This document shows, piece after piece, positions 18,698 to 27,472 of a stretch of DNA of 47,787 nt. The first letter of the stretch is position 1, and every line of letters starts with the position of its first letter. The notes under the pieces are model-generated. The model was not told the DNA's origin, did no database searches, and worked only from the letters and a program-made list of their open reading frames with translations. Made by a program: the position numbers and the translations under genes. The stretch is from positions 1-47,787 of the forward strand of contig JAUILS010000003.1 in the NCBI GenBank assembly GCA_030432975.1, in the 5' to 3' direction. Origin of the DNA: Actinomycetes bacterium. GTDB taxonomy: Bacteria; Actinomycetota; Actinomycetes; Propionibacteriales; Nocardioidaceae.

Positions 18698-19633
18698 TCA
18701 GCCGCCGTGCGTCGCGGCCACCACCTCGGTGAGAACGGCGTCGCGCGCGGCGGCCAGGTCGGCCACGTCGCGGCCCCCGGTCGCCTCGGCCACTCCCGCG
18801 ACCAGCGCCGCCACGGTCGCCTCGTCCAGCCGCGGAGAGCCGAGGTCGTCCCACCACCGGTGGAAGCTGTCGGCGTAGCGCTCGCAGAACGACGCCAGCC
18901 CACCCTCGTCGCCCCCCAGGCTGAACAGCGTGGTCGGCCCCATGACTGCCCACCGCAGGCCGGGCCCGGCGGCGACCGCCTTGTCGACGTCCTCCACCGT
19001 GGCGACGCCCTCGGCGACCAGGTGGATCGCCTCGCGCCACAGCGCCGCCTGCAGCCGGTTGGCGACGTGGCCCGGCACCTCGCGGCGGACCTCGATCGTC
19101 ACCTTGCCGACCGACTCGTAGAACGCCCGGGCCCGGTCGACCACGCCCGGGTCGGTGCGGTCGTTGCCCATCACCTCCACCAGCGGGATCAGGTGGGGCG
19201 GGTTGAAGGGGTGGCCCAGGACCAGCCGCCCGGGGTCCACCCAGCCCGCCTGCAGCTCGCTCAGGGTCAGCCCCGACGCCGAGGACGCCACGACGGTCCC
19301 GGGGTCGAGCGCCGGCTCGATGGCGGCGTACAGCTCGTGCTTGAGGGCGACCCGCTCGGGCACGCTCTCCTGCACGAACGTCGCACCCTCGACCGCCGAC
19401 CGCGGGTCGGTGCAGACGACCAGCTCCCCCGCCGGCCGGTCGGTCCGCGCCAACCCGAGCCGCAGCAGCACCGGCCAGGCCTCCTCGACGGCCGCGCGCA
19501 CCCGCTCCTCGGTCGCGGGGTCGGGGTCGAAGACGGCGACGTCGCGGCCGGCGGCGAGGAACAGCGCGGTCCAGCTGCGGCCGATCAGCCCGCCGCCGAG
19601 CGCGGCGACCCGGCCCTCGTCAGACGGTGACAC
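18698..19633 (-). CDS. 3-hydroxyacyl-CoA dehydrogenase family, probable L-carnitine dehydrogenase
   Basis: ALGGGLIGRSWTALFLAAGRDVAVFDPDP, SSASGLTLSELQ, GHPFNPPHLIPLVEV, GPGLRWAVMGP; next to BKACE enzyme. Confidence 0.8.
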   Translation of the reverse strand: MSPSDEGRVAALGGGLIGRSWTALFLAAGRDVAVFDPDPATEERVRAAVEEAWPVLLRLGLARTDRPAGELVVCTDPRSAVEGATFVQESVPERVALKHELYAAIEPALDPGTVVASSASGLTLSELQAGWVDPGRLVLGHPFNPPHLIPLVEVMGNDRTDPGVVDRARAFYESVGKVTIEVRREVPGHVANRLQAALWREAIHLVAEGVATVEDVDKAVAAGPGLRWAVMGPTTLFSLGGDEGGLASFCERYADSFHRWWDDLGSPRLDEATVAALVAGVAEATGGRDVADLAAARDAVLTEVVAATHGG

Positions 19634-20549
19634 GGTCGGCCCCCTTCAGGCCCAGCCGCTCGCGGGCCTCGGCCGGCGTGGCCACCTGGAGCCCGAGGCT
19701 CTCGACGATGCCGCGGATCTTGGTGACCTGCGCGGCGTTGGACGGCGTCAGCTGTCCCGGCCCGAGATAGAGGCTGTCCTCCATGCCGACCCGCAGGTTG
19801 CCGCCGAGCATCGCGGCCTGGGTGGCGAACGACATCTGGTGCTTGCCGGCCGCGAGCACCGACCACTCATAGCTGTCGCCGAAGAGCCGGTCGGCGATGG
19901 TGTGCAGGTGGACCAGGTTGTCGAGGTCCGCGCCGACGCCGCCGAGGATGCCGAACACCATCTGCACGAAGTACGGCGGCTCCAGCCAGCCCTGGTCGAT
20001 CAGCCAGGCCAGGTTGTAGAGGTGGCCGAGGTCGTAGCACTCGAACTCGAAGCGGGTGCCGTGGCCCTGGCCGAGCTCCTTCACGATGTACTCGAGGTCG
20101 GCGAAGGTGTTCTTGAAGATGAAGTCGCGGGTCATCTCCAGGAACTCTGGCTCCCAGTCGTGCTGCCAGTCGTCGTACTTCGCGGCCATCGGGAAGAGCC
20201 CGAAGTTCAGCGAGCCGACGTTGAGCGAGGCCATCTCGGGTGACGTCGCGACCGCGGCGCGCAGTCGCTCCTCGCGGGTCATGCCGAGCCCGCCGCCGGT
20301 CGACACGTTCATCACCGCGTCGCTGCCGTCGGCGATCGGCTTCATGAACTCGGCGAACAGCTCGGGGCGCGGGTCGGGCCGGCCGGTCTCGGGGTTGCGC
20401 GCGTGCAGGTGGATGATCGCGGCACCCGCCTCGGCCGCGCCGAGCGAGGCGTCGGCGATCTCGGCGGGCGTGATCGGCAGGTGCGGCGACATCGTCGGCG
20501 TGTGCACGCCACCGGTCGGGGCGCAGGTGATGATGACGGGCTTGGGCAT
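19620..20549 (-). CDS. BKACE family beta-keto acid cleavage enzyme, probable 3-dehydrocarnitine cleavage
   Basis: VIITCAPTGGVHTPTMSPHLPITPAEIADASLGAAEAGAAIIHLHARNPETGRP. Confidence 0.85.
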   Translation of the reverse strand: MPKPVIITCAPTGGVHTPTMSPHLPITPAEIADASLGAAEAGAAIIHLHARNPETGRPDPRPELFAEFMKPIADGSDAVMNVSTGGGLGMTREERLRAAVATSPEMASLNVGSLNFGLFPMAAKYDDWQHDWEPEFLEMTRDFIFKNTFADLEYIVKELGQGHGTRFEFECYDLGHLYNLAWLIDQGWLEPPYFVQMVFGILGGVGADLDNLVHLHTIADRLFGDSYEWSVLAAGKHQMSFATQAAMLGGNLRVGMEDSLYLGPGQLTPSNAAQVTKIRGIVESLGLQVATPAEARERLGLKGADRVTV

Positions 20550-20558
20550 CGCGGCTCC

Positions 20559-21698
20559 TCAGTCCTGGACCAGAGACCGGTAGGCGTCGAGCACCAGCCC
20601 GTGGAAGTGGTGGACGCCGTGCTCGGACAGCCCGCCGCCGGCGGGGTCGAACACGATGCGTCCCTGGTCGAACGCCGGGGTGCTCATGCCGCGCTGCACG
20701 CTCTCCACCAGCGCGATGTCCTGCACCTGCAGCACCTCGTCGACGTAGCGCACGGCCTCCAGCTCGGCCGCGTTGGGCTCGGCGGTCTCGAGGTAGAAGT
20801 CCCAGGTCTCGAGCGTGCGGTCGGGACCGTCGGGGAGGATCTGCAGCACCATGAAGTTGCCTCGGCCGGGGTAGCGCAGCAGGCAGGTGTTGGGCCAGAG
20901 CCACCACACGGCGTGCTGGGTGACGGTCGCGTCGGCGACGTCGTACGCCGTGTTGGCGGCCTTGCCGGCCTCGGCGAAATGGCTCGACCAGATGCCGTGG
21001 GTCTTCACGTCGTAGGTGCCCATGTCGACCAGGTCGACGAACTCCGGGTGCGCGATGTGGCAGTGGTAGCACTCGAGGAAGTTGTCGACGACGTTCTTCC
21101 AGTTGGAGCGGAACGTGTAGCGCAGCCGCTTGGCCAGGGTGAGCGAGGCGACGTCGGGCGCCCAGCGGTCGATCTCCGCCGCCAGGTCTCCGGCCTGCTC
21201 CGCCAGAGGCGCCGCGGTCGGGTCGAGGTTGACGTAGACGAAGCCGCCGAACTCCTCGACGCCGATGGAGTCGAGACAGATCGACGAGGTGTCGAAGTCC
21301 TCCATCCGGTTGGCGCGACGGGCCGCCTTGAGCCGGCCCGTGAGGTCGTAGGTCCACGCGTGGTAGGGGCACACGAGGTTGCGCGTGGTGCCGGAGCCGC
21401 TGACCAGCTCGTGGGCGCGGTGCTTGCAGACGTTGTAGAACGCGCGGAGCTCCCCCTCTCGGTCGCGCACCACGACGACCGGCATGCCGGCCACGGTCGC
21501 GGAGAGATAGCTGCCGGGCTGGGCGAGCTTCTCGACGTGGCAGATCCACTGCCAGGTGCGGGCGAAGATGGCGCGGACCTCGGCGTCGGCCCACTGCGGC
21601 TCGGTGTAGGCCTCGGCGCGCAGCGACATCGACCGTCCGGGATCGGGGTCGAAACCCTCGGCGACCCGCTCCACGTCGTGCGAGGAGAGCAGCGTCAT
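20559..21698 (-). CDS. Rieske-type oxygenase alpha subunit, GbcA/CntA-like
   Basis: CKHRAHELVSGSGTTRNLVCPYHAWTYDLTGRL (Rieske CxH..CxxH); NFLECYHCHIAHPEF mononuclear iron site. Confidence 0.88.
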   Translation of the reverse strand: MTLLSSHDVERVAEGFDPDPGRSMSLRAEAYTEPQWADAEVRAIFARTWQWICHVEKLAQPGSYLSATVAGMPVVVVRDREGELRAFYNVCKHRAHELVSGSGTTRNLVCPYHAWTYDLTGRLKAARRANRMEDFDTSSICLDSIGVEEFGGFVYVNLDPTAAPLAEQAGDLAAEIDRWAPDVASLTLAKRLRYTFRSNWKNVVDNFLECYHCHIAHPEFVDLVDMGTYDVKTHGIWSSHFAEAGKAANTAYDVADATVTQHAVWWLWPNTCLLRYPGRGNFMVLQILPDGPDRTLETWDFYLETAEPNAAELEAVRYVDEVLQVQDIALVESVQRGMSTPAFDQGRIVFDPAGGGLSEHGVHHFHGLVLDAYRSLVQD

Positions 21699-21742
21699 GT
21701 CGCTGAGGGTAGGGCAGGACTGGACGGGCGTTCAAGAGAAAT

Positions 21743-21758
21743 CTGGACAGTTGTCCAG
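21743..21758. promoter_or_regulatory. Candidate TetR operator CTGGACA-GT-TGTCCAG
   Basis: 7-bp perfect arms, 45 bp upstream of the Rieske start and just after the TetR gene stop. Confidence 0.6.
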
Positions 21759-21761
21759 TTT

Positions 21762-22337
21762 CTAGGCGAAGGCGAGCTCCTCGCAGAGCTCGACGCTCCG
21801 CTTGATCGAGGCGCGGTCGAGCCCCAGGAGCGCCGTCAGCCAGAGCCCGTTCTGGACGACGTTGATGGTCGCCGCCTTGCGGTTGCACTCCGCGCGGGTC
21901 AGGTCGGGCCGCGCCGCGCGGATCAGGTCGGCCAGGCCGCGGCGGTAGCGCCGCTGTGCCTCGGTGTTGATCCGCTCGAACTCCTCGTCGGCCTGCGCGA
22001 GCGACCACAGCTGGAGGCGGAGGCTGAGGTAGTCCGTGGTGAGGAACTCCTTGGCCGCGATCCGTCTCAACGCCGCACGCAGCCGCTGCTCGGGGGTCAG
22101 GTCCGGGTCGGCGGAGACCAGCCCGACGTCCTGCTCCTCGATCCGGCGCAGCGCGGCCGTGATCAGGCCGACCTTGTCGTCGTAGTGGTAGCCGACGAGC
22201 CCGTGCGAGACACCCGCCTCGCGGGCCACCGACCGGATGCTCACACCCGAGATCCCCTGCTCCCCGAGGACCCGCAGCACCGCGTCGAGGATCAGCTCCT
22301 GTCGGTCCGCGCGCTCCTTCGTCGTCGTGTCAGCCAC
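21762..22337 (-). CDS. TetR family regulator, BetI-like
   Basis: RQELILDAVLRVLGEQGISGVSIRSVAREAGVSHGLVGYHYDDKVGLITAALRR. Confidence 0.88.
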   Translation of the reverse strand: MADTTTKERADRQELILDAVLRVLGEQGISGVSIRSVAREAGVSHGLVGYHYDDKVGLITAALRRIEEQDVGLVSADPDLTPEQRLRAALRRIAAKEFLTTDYLSLRLQLWSLAQADEEFERINTEAQRRYRRGLADLIRAARPDLTRAECNRKAATINVVQNGLWLTALLGLDRASIKRSVELCEELAFA

Positions 22338-22382
22338 GGGCGCCAGCCTAGGCGGCGACCGCCGCGTCGGTCGGCCGGGCGG

Positions 22383-23192
22383 TCAGCGGGGCTGGACGAA
22401 GAGCGCCTGAGCGCCGGCCCCGATCTGGCCGTCGCGGTCGCCGAGCCGGGTGCGCGCGAGCCCGACCCCCAGCGGGTCGAGGGTGGTCTCGGCGGCCATC
22501 CACACCGGGCCCAGGGGCTCGCGGTGCAGGTGGATGGTCAGGTCGGTGTTGACGAAGAGCAGCTCCCGCGGGTCGGCGACGGCCGAGAGCCCGTTGCCGG
22601 AGTCGGCGATGACGGCCACGTGCTGGGCGCCGTTCGGCCGCTCTCCGTCGACGAGGTCCACCAGCAGGCTGGTCCAGACGGTGGCCGGCCCGGGCCGGTC
22701 GAATCCCCCCGAGACCAGCCGCCAGCCGATCGCCCGGAGGTAGCCCCCGGTCCAGGTCGGCGCCACCTCGGTGCCGGGCGGCGGCGCCGGCTCGACCGGC
22801 GTCACCGGCAGGTCGGTCGGGTCCTCGGTGCGCCGCACCAGCCAGGCCGCCATCCGCAGCACGGGCCGGTCCGGCCGTTCCATCGTGGCTACGTCGGCGG
22901 TGGCCCAGGCGACCCGCTTCCCCGGCCGCTCCAGCCGGGCTCGGACCAGCAGCGGGGCGACCGGCACCGGCGACAGGATCTCCGCCGTCACCCGGACAGG
23001 AAGCGCGCGGGACGGGAGCGGCCCCAGCTGCTGGATCGCGCGGAGGGCGAGCCCCGTGGGCGGGCCGCCGTGCTGCTCGCTCGCGGCCCACGGTCCGACC
23101 GTGTGCTCCGTCGAGTCGTAGCGTCCCTCGAACGACGCCGCCCCAGGCGCAGACTCCTCGAGGCGCGCATAGAACGACGTTCGCTCGGTCAC
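22383..23192 (-). CDS. Acyl-CoA thioesterase-like (hotdog/TesB-type) protein
   Basis: SFYARLEESAPGAASFEGRYDSTEHTVGPWAASEQHGGPPTGLALRAI...; start GTG 23192. Confidence 0.7.
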   Translation of the reverse strand: MTERTSFYARLEESAPGAASFEGRYDSTEHTVGPWAASEQHGGPPTGLALRAIQQLGPLPSRALPVRVTAEILSPVPVAPLLVRARLERPGKRVAWATADVATMERPDRPVLRMAAWLVRRTEDPTDLPVTPVEPAPPPGTEVAPTWTGGYLRAIGWRLVSGGFDRPGPATVWTSLLVDLVDGERPNGAQHVAVIADSGNGLSAVADPRELLFVNTDLTIHLHREPLGPVWMAAETTLDPLGVGLARTRLGDRDGQIGAGAQALFVQPR

Positions 23193-23260
23193 AGACGGGG
23201 AGTCTGTCACGCCCCGACGGGCTCGTCGCGGGCGCGCCGCGGTTGCGCTGCGAGGGTGGG

Positions 23261-24100
23261 ATGGGCACCGTTGCGCCTGTGCAGAGGTCGCGACTGGTGT
23301 CCGTCGGTGACGCGGAGCTCGAGGTGTGGGAGGCCGGGGCCGGGGCGCCCGTCCTCGTCCTCGGGGCGGCGCTGACGGTCGACGAGCTGTCACCGGTGAG
23401 CCAGCGGCTGGCCGACGGCGGCGGTCTCCGGGTGGTCGGCTACCACCGTCGTGGCTACGCCGGCAGCGCGCCTCTGCTCGCCCCACGGTCGGTGGACGAC
23501 GAGGCCGCCGACGCGGCCGCGCTGATCACAGGGCTGGGCCTCGGCCCGGTCCACGTGGTCGGCGCCAGCTATGCCGCGGCCATCGCGCTGGCGCTGGCCT
23601 CGGCGGCGCCGGAGCTGGTCCGCCGGGTCGCCGTGCTCGAGCCGCCGCCGTACGGCACGCCGGGGACGGCCGCGATGCGCAGCACCTCGCGCGCCATGGT
23701 GGCGGCGTACGAGCGGGAGGGCGCGGCCGCCGCGCTCGAGCAGATGATGACGATCCTGGTCGGGCCGGGCTGGCGCGGCGCCGACCCGGCCGAGCTGGGC
23801 GCGACGGTCACGGAGATCGAGCGCGACGCGGGCACCTTCTTCGGGTCCGACCTCCGCGGGCTGCTCGACTGGCATCCCAGCGACCGGTGGCTGCGCGGGA
23901 TCGAGACCCCGGTGCTGTGGCTCGGCGGCGACGACAGCGCGCCGTGGTTCGACGAGATGCGCGCCCGGCTGAGCGGTCTGCTCCCGCACTACTCCGAGCT
24001 GACCGTCGAGGGCGCGGGGCACATGCTGCCCATCACCCATCCCGACGCCGTCGCCGCCGCGCTGCGCGCGTTCCTGCGGAGTGGTGAGCGGCCTCGATGA
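23261..24100 (+). CDS. Alpha/beta hydrolase
   Basis: GYHRRGYAGSAP, VVGASYAAAIAL nucleophile-elbow-like, LTVEGAGHMLPITHPDAVAAALRAFL. Confidence 0.8.
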   Translation: MGTVAPVQRSRLVSVGDAELEVWEAGAGAPVLVLGAALTVDELSPVSQRLADGGGLRVVGYHRRGYAGSAPLLAPRSVDDEAADAAALITGLGLGPVHVVGASYAAAIALALASAAPELVRRVAVLEPPPYGTPGTAAMRSTSRAMVAAYEREGAAAALEQMMTILVGPGWRGADPAELGATVTEIERDAGTFFGSDLRGLLDWHPSDRWLRGIETPVLWLGGDDSAPWFDEMRARLSGLLPHYSELTVEGAGHMLPITHPDAVAAALRAFLRSGERPR

Positions 24101-24109
24101 GCTGAGCGC

Positions 24110-24793
24110 ATGCGGATCGGGACATGGAACCTGGCGGGTCGGTGGTCCGCCGCCCACGCCGCTGTCGTGGCGGACCTCGATGGCGACGTCCTGCTGTTGA
24201 CGGAGGTGCCCGTCCAGACGCAGCCCCCGGGCTACGCCTGCCACGCCACCCGCGAGCTGATGGCGCCGGAGGTCCACTGGGCGGCGGTGCTGTCGCGACT
24301 CCCCGCCGACCCGCGACCCGACCCCCACCCCGCCAGCGCCGCCGTCGAGGCCGACGGGGTGCTGTGCTGCTCCTCCGTCCTGCCATGGCCCCGAGCCGGG
24401 GTGCACTGGCCCTGGGGATCCGCTGGTCATGCGGACCGGATGCGCGAGACGCTGACCTCGCTCGCTGGGGGGATGAACGACCGCGTGGTGGTGTGGGGCG
24501 GCGACTGGAACCAGCCCCTCACCGGCAACCTCGCCGGCTTCAGCCGCACCGGACGCGACCTCGTCGGCAGCACCGCGCGACGGCTGGGTCTCCAGGTGCC
24601 CACCAGCGAGCTTCCCGGGCGGCCGGAGGGCCAGGCGACCATCGATCACATGGCCGTGCCCGCGGAGTGGCAGGTCGACGCGGTGGGCACGATCCGCGTC
24701 GCCGACAGCCTGTCGGACCACGATGCGTATTGGGTCGACGTACGCCGGCAGGCGCCGGAGTGGGACAGGTCGAATCCCTCGAGGCCCGACTGA
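24110..24793 (+). CDS. Endonuclease/exonuclease/phosphatase-like protein
   Basis: MRIGTWNLAGRW, GGDWNQPL, TIDHMAV, LSDHDAYWVDV. Confidence 0.7.
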   Translation: MRIGTWNLAGRWSAAHAAVVADLDGDVLLLTEVPVQTQPPGYACHATRELMAPEVHWAAVLSRLPADPRPDPHPASAAVEADGVLCCSSVLPWPRAGVHWPWGSAGHADRMRETLTSLAGGMNDRVVVWGGDWNQPLTGNLAGFSRTGRDLVGSTARRLGLQVPTSELPGRPEGQATIDHMAVPAEWQVDAVGTIRVADSLSDHDAYWVDVRRQAPEWDRSNPSRPD

Positions 24794-24805
24794 TAAGGTT
24801 GCCTT

Positions 24806-25279
24806 ATGCGTTTGGTCGACCAGTACCGTTCGGCGCGTCACTCCGAGGACGTGGCGCGCTTGCGGCGGCTGCTTGCCCTCCGCGCCATGGCGGCAAGCGG
24901 CCTGTCACAGCGACGGATCGCCGAGGCGCTCGGCGTAACCCAGCCCGCTGTGAGCCAGCAGCTGGCGTCCACTCGTGCCCTCTCGGAGCTGCATCCAGAG
25001 GTGTTGCTCGAGGCGGCGTGGCCGGTTCTCGCCGCGCTCGCGTCGGAGCACGGCTTCAGCCGGCTTGCGGTCTTCGGCTCTGTTGCCCGTCACGAGGCTC
25101 GGCAGGACTCCGACATCGACCTCGTGGTGGAGGCGCCCGCCGGCGCGTCGACGTTCGACTTCCTTCGCTTCCAGCACCTGATCGAACAAGTGCTTGATCG
25201 GCCGGTCGACCTGATCGACTACGGCGGACTCAAGCCGCGCATCGACGATGACATCCGGCGTGAGGCGGTGTTGCTGTGA
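24806..25279 (+). CDS. HTH-fused minimal nucleotidyltransferase (MNT-type antitoxin-like)
   Basis: HTH SGLSQRRIAEALGVTQPAVSQQLAS then nucleotidyltransferase motif FGSVARHEARQDSDIDLVVE. Confidence 0.85.
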   Translation: MRLVDQYRSARHSEDVARLRRLLALRAMAASGLSQRRIAEALGVTQPAVSQQLASTRALSELHPEVLLEAAWPVLAALASEHGFSRLAVFGSVARHEARQDSDIDLVVEAPAGASTFDFLRFQHLIEQVLDRPVDLIDYGGLKPRIDDDIRREAVLL

Positions 25280-25361
25280 TGACACCCGCACGGGTCGCGC
25301 TGCTGGCGATTGGCGCTGGCGGGCGGTCTCGCCTCGCGATAGGGACCCGGTCCAGCGGCGC

Positions 25362-26606
25362 TCAGCGGTAGCCGGTGGAGCGGTAGCCGACGCCGTCGGG
25401 CGAGGCGTGGGCGCCCAGCGCATCAGCGGCGGGGCCGGAGCCGGCAAGCTCGGTCAGCAGGAACGCCGTGACGTAGTGCCGGATCACGGCCCGCGCCCGG
25501 TCGCGGTCCCAGGCCGGGTCGTCGCACAAGCCCATCGGGACCAGGCCGACGATCCGCCGCACGCTGCCGCACTCACCGGAGAAGACGAAGTGCTCGGCGC
25601 CCTCGAGCGCGACCTCGGCCTTGCGTTCGCTGGCGGCGCCGTCGAAGGCGAGCTGGGTGCTCCAAGCGTACGGCGAGTCGCGGTCGGCGGTGCCGCCGAT
25701 CACCAGCAGGGGCGCGGTGATCGAGGCCAGCCCGGCCTCGCCGAACATCGCCGCGTCGCCGGCCAGCGAGACCACGGCGTCGACCGGCTCGGGCGGCGCC
25801 GTGCTCGCCGCCACCACGTCGTCGAATCGCGGCTCGAGCGCGTCGCAGAGGAAGACGATCGGGTCGTCGGCCTCGCGGGCGCCGGCACATCCGGCGGCGA
25901 ACGCGTCGGCGTCGAGGGTGGCGCCCCCCGCAGCCAGCGCGGTGTAGCCGCCGTACGAGTGCCCGAGCACGGCCACCGTCTCCGGGTCCACGAGCCCGGC
26001 CAGCTCGCCGCCGGGTCGCGCGGCGGCGGCCACCCACGCGCGGGTCTCGGCGACCACGGCGGGGCGGTCGATCGCGGAACGCCACAGGGTCGACGGGTTC
26101 AGCGTCTCGTCGTGCTGCGGCGCGACCACGACCATCCCGTGCGACGCGAGGTGCTCGGCCAGCCAGGCATAGCTGCCGGGCGTGATCGCGAAGCCCGCCG
26201 ACAGCACGACCAGGGGGTGCGGGCCGCCGGTGCGGTCCGGGGTGGCGGCCAGCCGGGCGCGGCCGGCGTACGTCGCCAGCGCGGTCGACGCCTGCGGGCC
26301 GAGGACGGTGAGGCCGTAGGAGTAGGTCATCGCCGGGTCGTCGGCGGCGACGTCGGTGGCGGGGTACCAGACCGTCATCTCCCCGGGGGCGTCGTCGCCC
26401 TCGACATGACGGACGCCGACGGGCCGCGGCCCGGGGGCGGCGTGGCCGAGGCCGTCGTACGACGCGAGCTCGAGGTCGGCCGCCGGGCCGGGGGTGGTGA
26501 ACCCGAACAGGTAGGCACCTGCCTGGGCCACCAGCCCCACGACCACGACTCCGACGACGATCCCGATGCGGACGGTGCGGCGGGCTGCTCGGCGGACGGC
26601 GTTCAT
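25362..26606 (-). CDS. Alpha/beta hydrolase, platelet-activating-factor acetylhydrolase-like
   Basis: N-terminal TM, PLVVLSAGFAITPGSYAWLAEHLASHGMVVVAPQH, VLGHSYGGYTAL. Confidence 0.8.
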   Translation of the reverse strand: MNAVRRAARRTVRIGIVVGVVVVGLVAQAGAYLFGFTTPGPAADLELASYDGLGHAAPGPRPVGVRHVEGDDAPGEMTVWYPATDVAADDPAMTYSYGLTVLGPQASTALATYAGRARLAATPDRTGGPHPLVVLSAGFAITPGSYAWLAEHLASHGMVVVAPQHDETLNPSTLWRSAIDRPAVVAETRAWVAAAARPGGELAGLVDPETVAVLGHSYGGYTALAAGGATLDADAFAAGCAGAREADDPIVFLCDALEPRFDDVVAASTAPPEPVDAVVSLAGDAAMFGEAGLASITAPLLVIGGTADRDSPYAWSTQLAFDGAASERKAEVALEGAEHFVFSGECGSVRRIVGLVPMGLCDDPAWDRDRARAVIRHYVTAFLLTELAGSGPAADALGAHASPDGVGYRSTGYR

Positions 26607-26634
26607 GACGTGCTCCTCTCCCTCGACCCGGGGC

Positions 26635-27423
26635 TCAGACCTGCGAGCGCTGGGCCCGGTGGGCGGCGGCGGACCAGGCGTCCTCGTCGACGCCCTTGGC
26701 CAGCAGCCAGATCGCGAAGACCAGCTCGCCGGGGATGGCCAGCACCAGCACCACGACCTCCCAGACGCCGGACATGCCGGGCGCGAGGAACGTGCCGAAG
26801 CTCTGCACGAGGTAGCCGGCGCCGGCGGCCATCAGCAGGAGGCCGGGGATGCGCGGCAGGAAGCCGGAGCGGTGCACCAGCCAGCCGGTGAGCAGCAGCG
26901 ACAGCGCGAAGAAGAAGCCCCAGACCAGCACGATGTCGTTGTTGGCCTCCTGGAAGAACAGGGCGAACCCGTCGCGCTGGTCGGCGTCGAACGCGCCGAG
27001 GTAGCCCCGGTCCGAGAGCATCAGCAGGGTGAAGACGCTGGTGACCAGACAGCCGGCGGCCATCACGACGGCCTCGGCCACACGGGCCGTCGACGCGGCC
27101 AGCGAGACCGAGCGGCTGACCGGCCGGAGCAGCGTGTAGAGCACGCCGGCCAGCACGACCTCGACCAGGATGATCGTCGCCTCACCCGCCATCCCCCAGC
27201 GGAACAGCGTCTCCTGGGTGCGGATGTTGTCGGCGGTGGCCGCCGCGTCGCCGGGGACGACGAGGCTCGACCGCACGAAGGTCGACAGCGGGTAGACCAC
27301 GAAGATCACGAGGTAGAGCACGCCCGCGAGCCTCGTCAGGCGGCGCAGCCGCGGCTGCGGCTCGCTCGGGGTCCCGGCCGGGGAGGTAGTGGGGGTGGTC
27401 AGGGGGGTGGCGGTGGCTGACAT
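26635..27423 (-). CDS. DUF4386-like integral membrane protein
   Basis: LRRLTRLAGVLYLVIFVVYPLSTFVRSSLVVPGDAAATADNIRTQETLFRWGM, multi-TM; start ATG 27423. Confidence 0.75.
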   Translation of the reverse strand: MSATATPLTTPTTSPAGTPSEPQPRLRRLTRLAGVLYLVIFVVYPLSTFVRSSLVVPGDAAATADNIRTQETLFRWGMAGEATIILVEVVLAGVLYTLLRPVSRSVSLAASTARVAEAVVMAAGCLVTSVFTLLMLSDRGYLGAFDADQRDGFALFFQEANNDIVLVWGFFFALSLLLTGWLVHRSGFLPRIPGLLLMAAGAGYLVQSFGTFLAPGMSGVWEVVVLVLAIPGELVFAIWLLAKGVDEDAWSAAAHRAQRSQV

Positions 27424-27472
27424 GGTTCCTCCTGGTGTGCGGTTGATGTGACGGGTACGTCGGGGGTGGCGG

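Noticed and set aside
15965-19630. 1221-aa plus-strand ORF
   Set aside because: Antisense to the MalT-like LuxR and carnitine dehydrogenase genes; low-complexity R/G/A/V-rich composition typical of high-GC shadow ORFs.
20403-23375. 990-aa plus-strand ORF
   Set aside because: Antisense shadow over BKACE, Rieske, TetR and thioesterase genes.
23261-24793. Possible functional link between hydrolase and EEP-family protein and the MNT gene as a defence island
   Set aside because: Only adjacency supports it; the hydrolase and EEP proteins look like ordinary enzymes and no other defence genes flank them.
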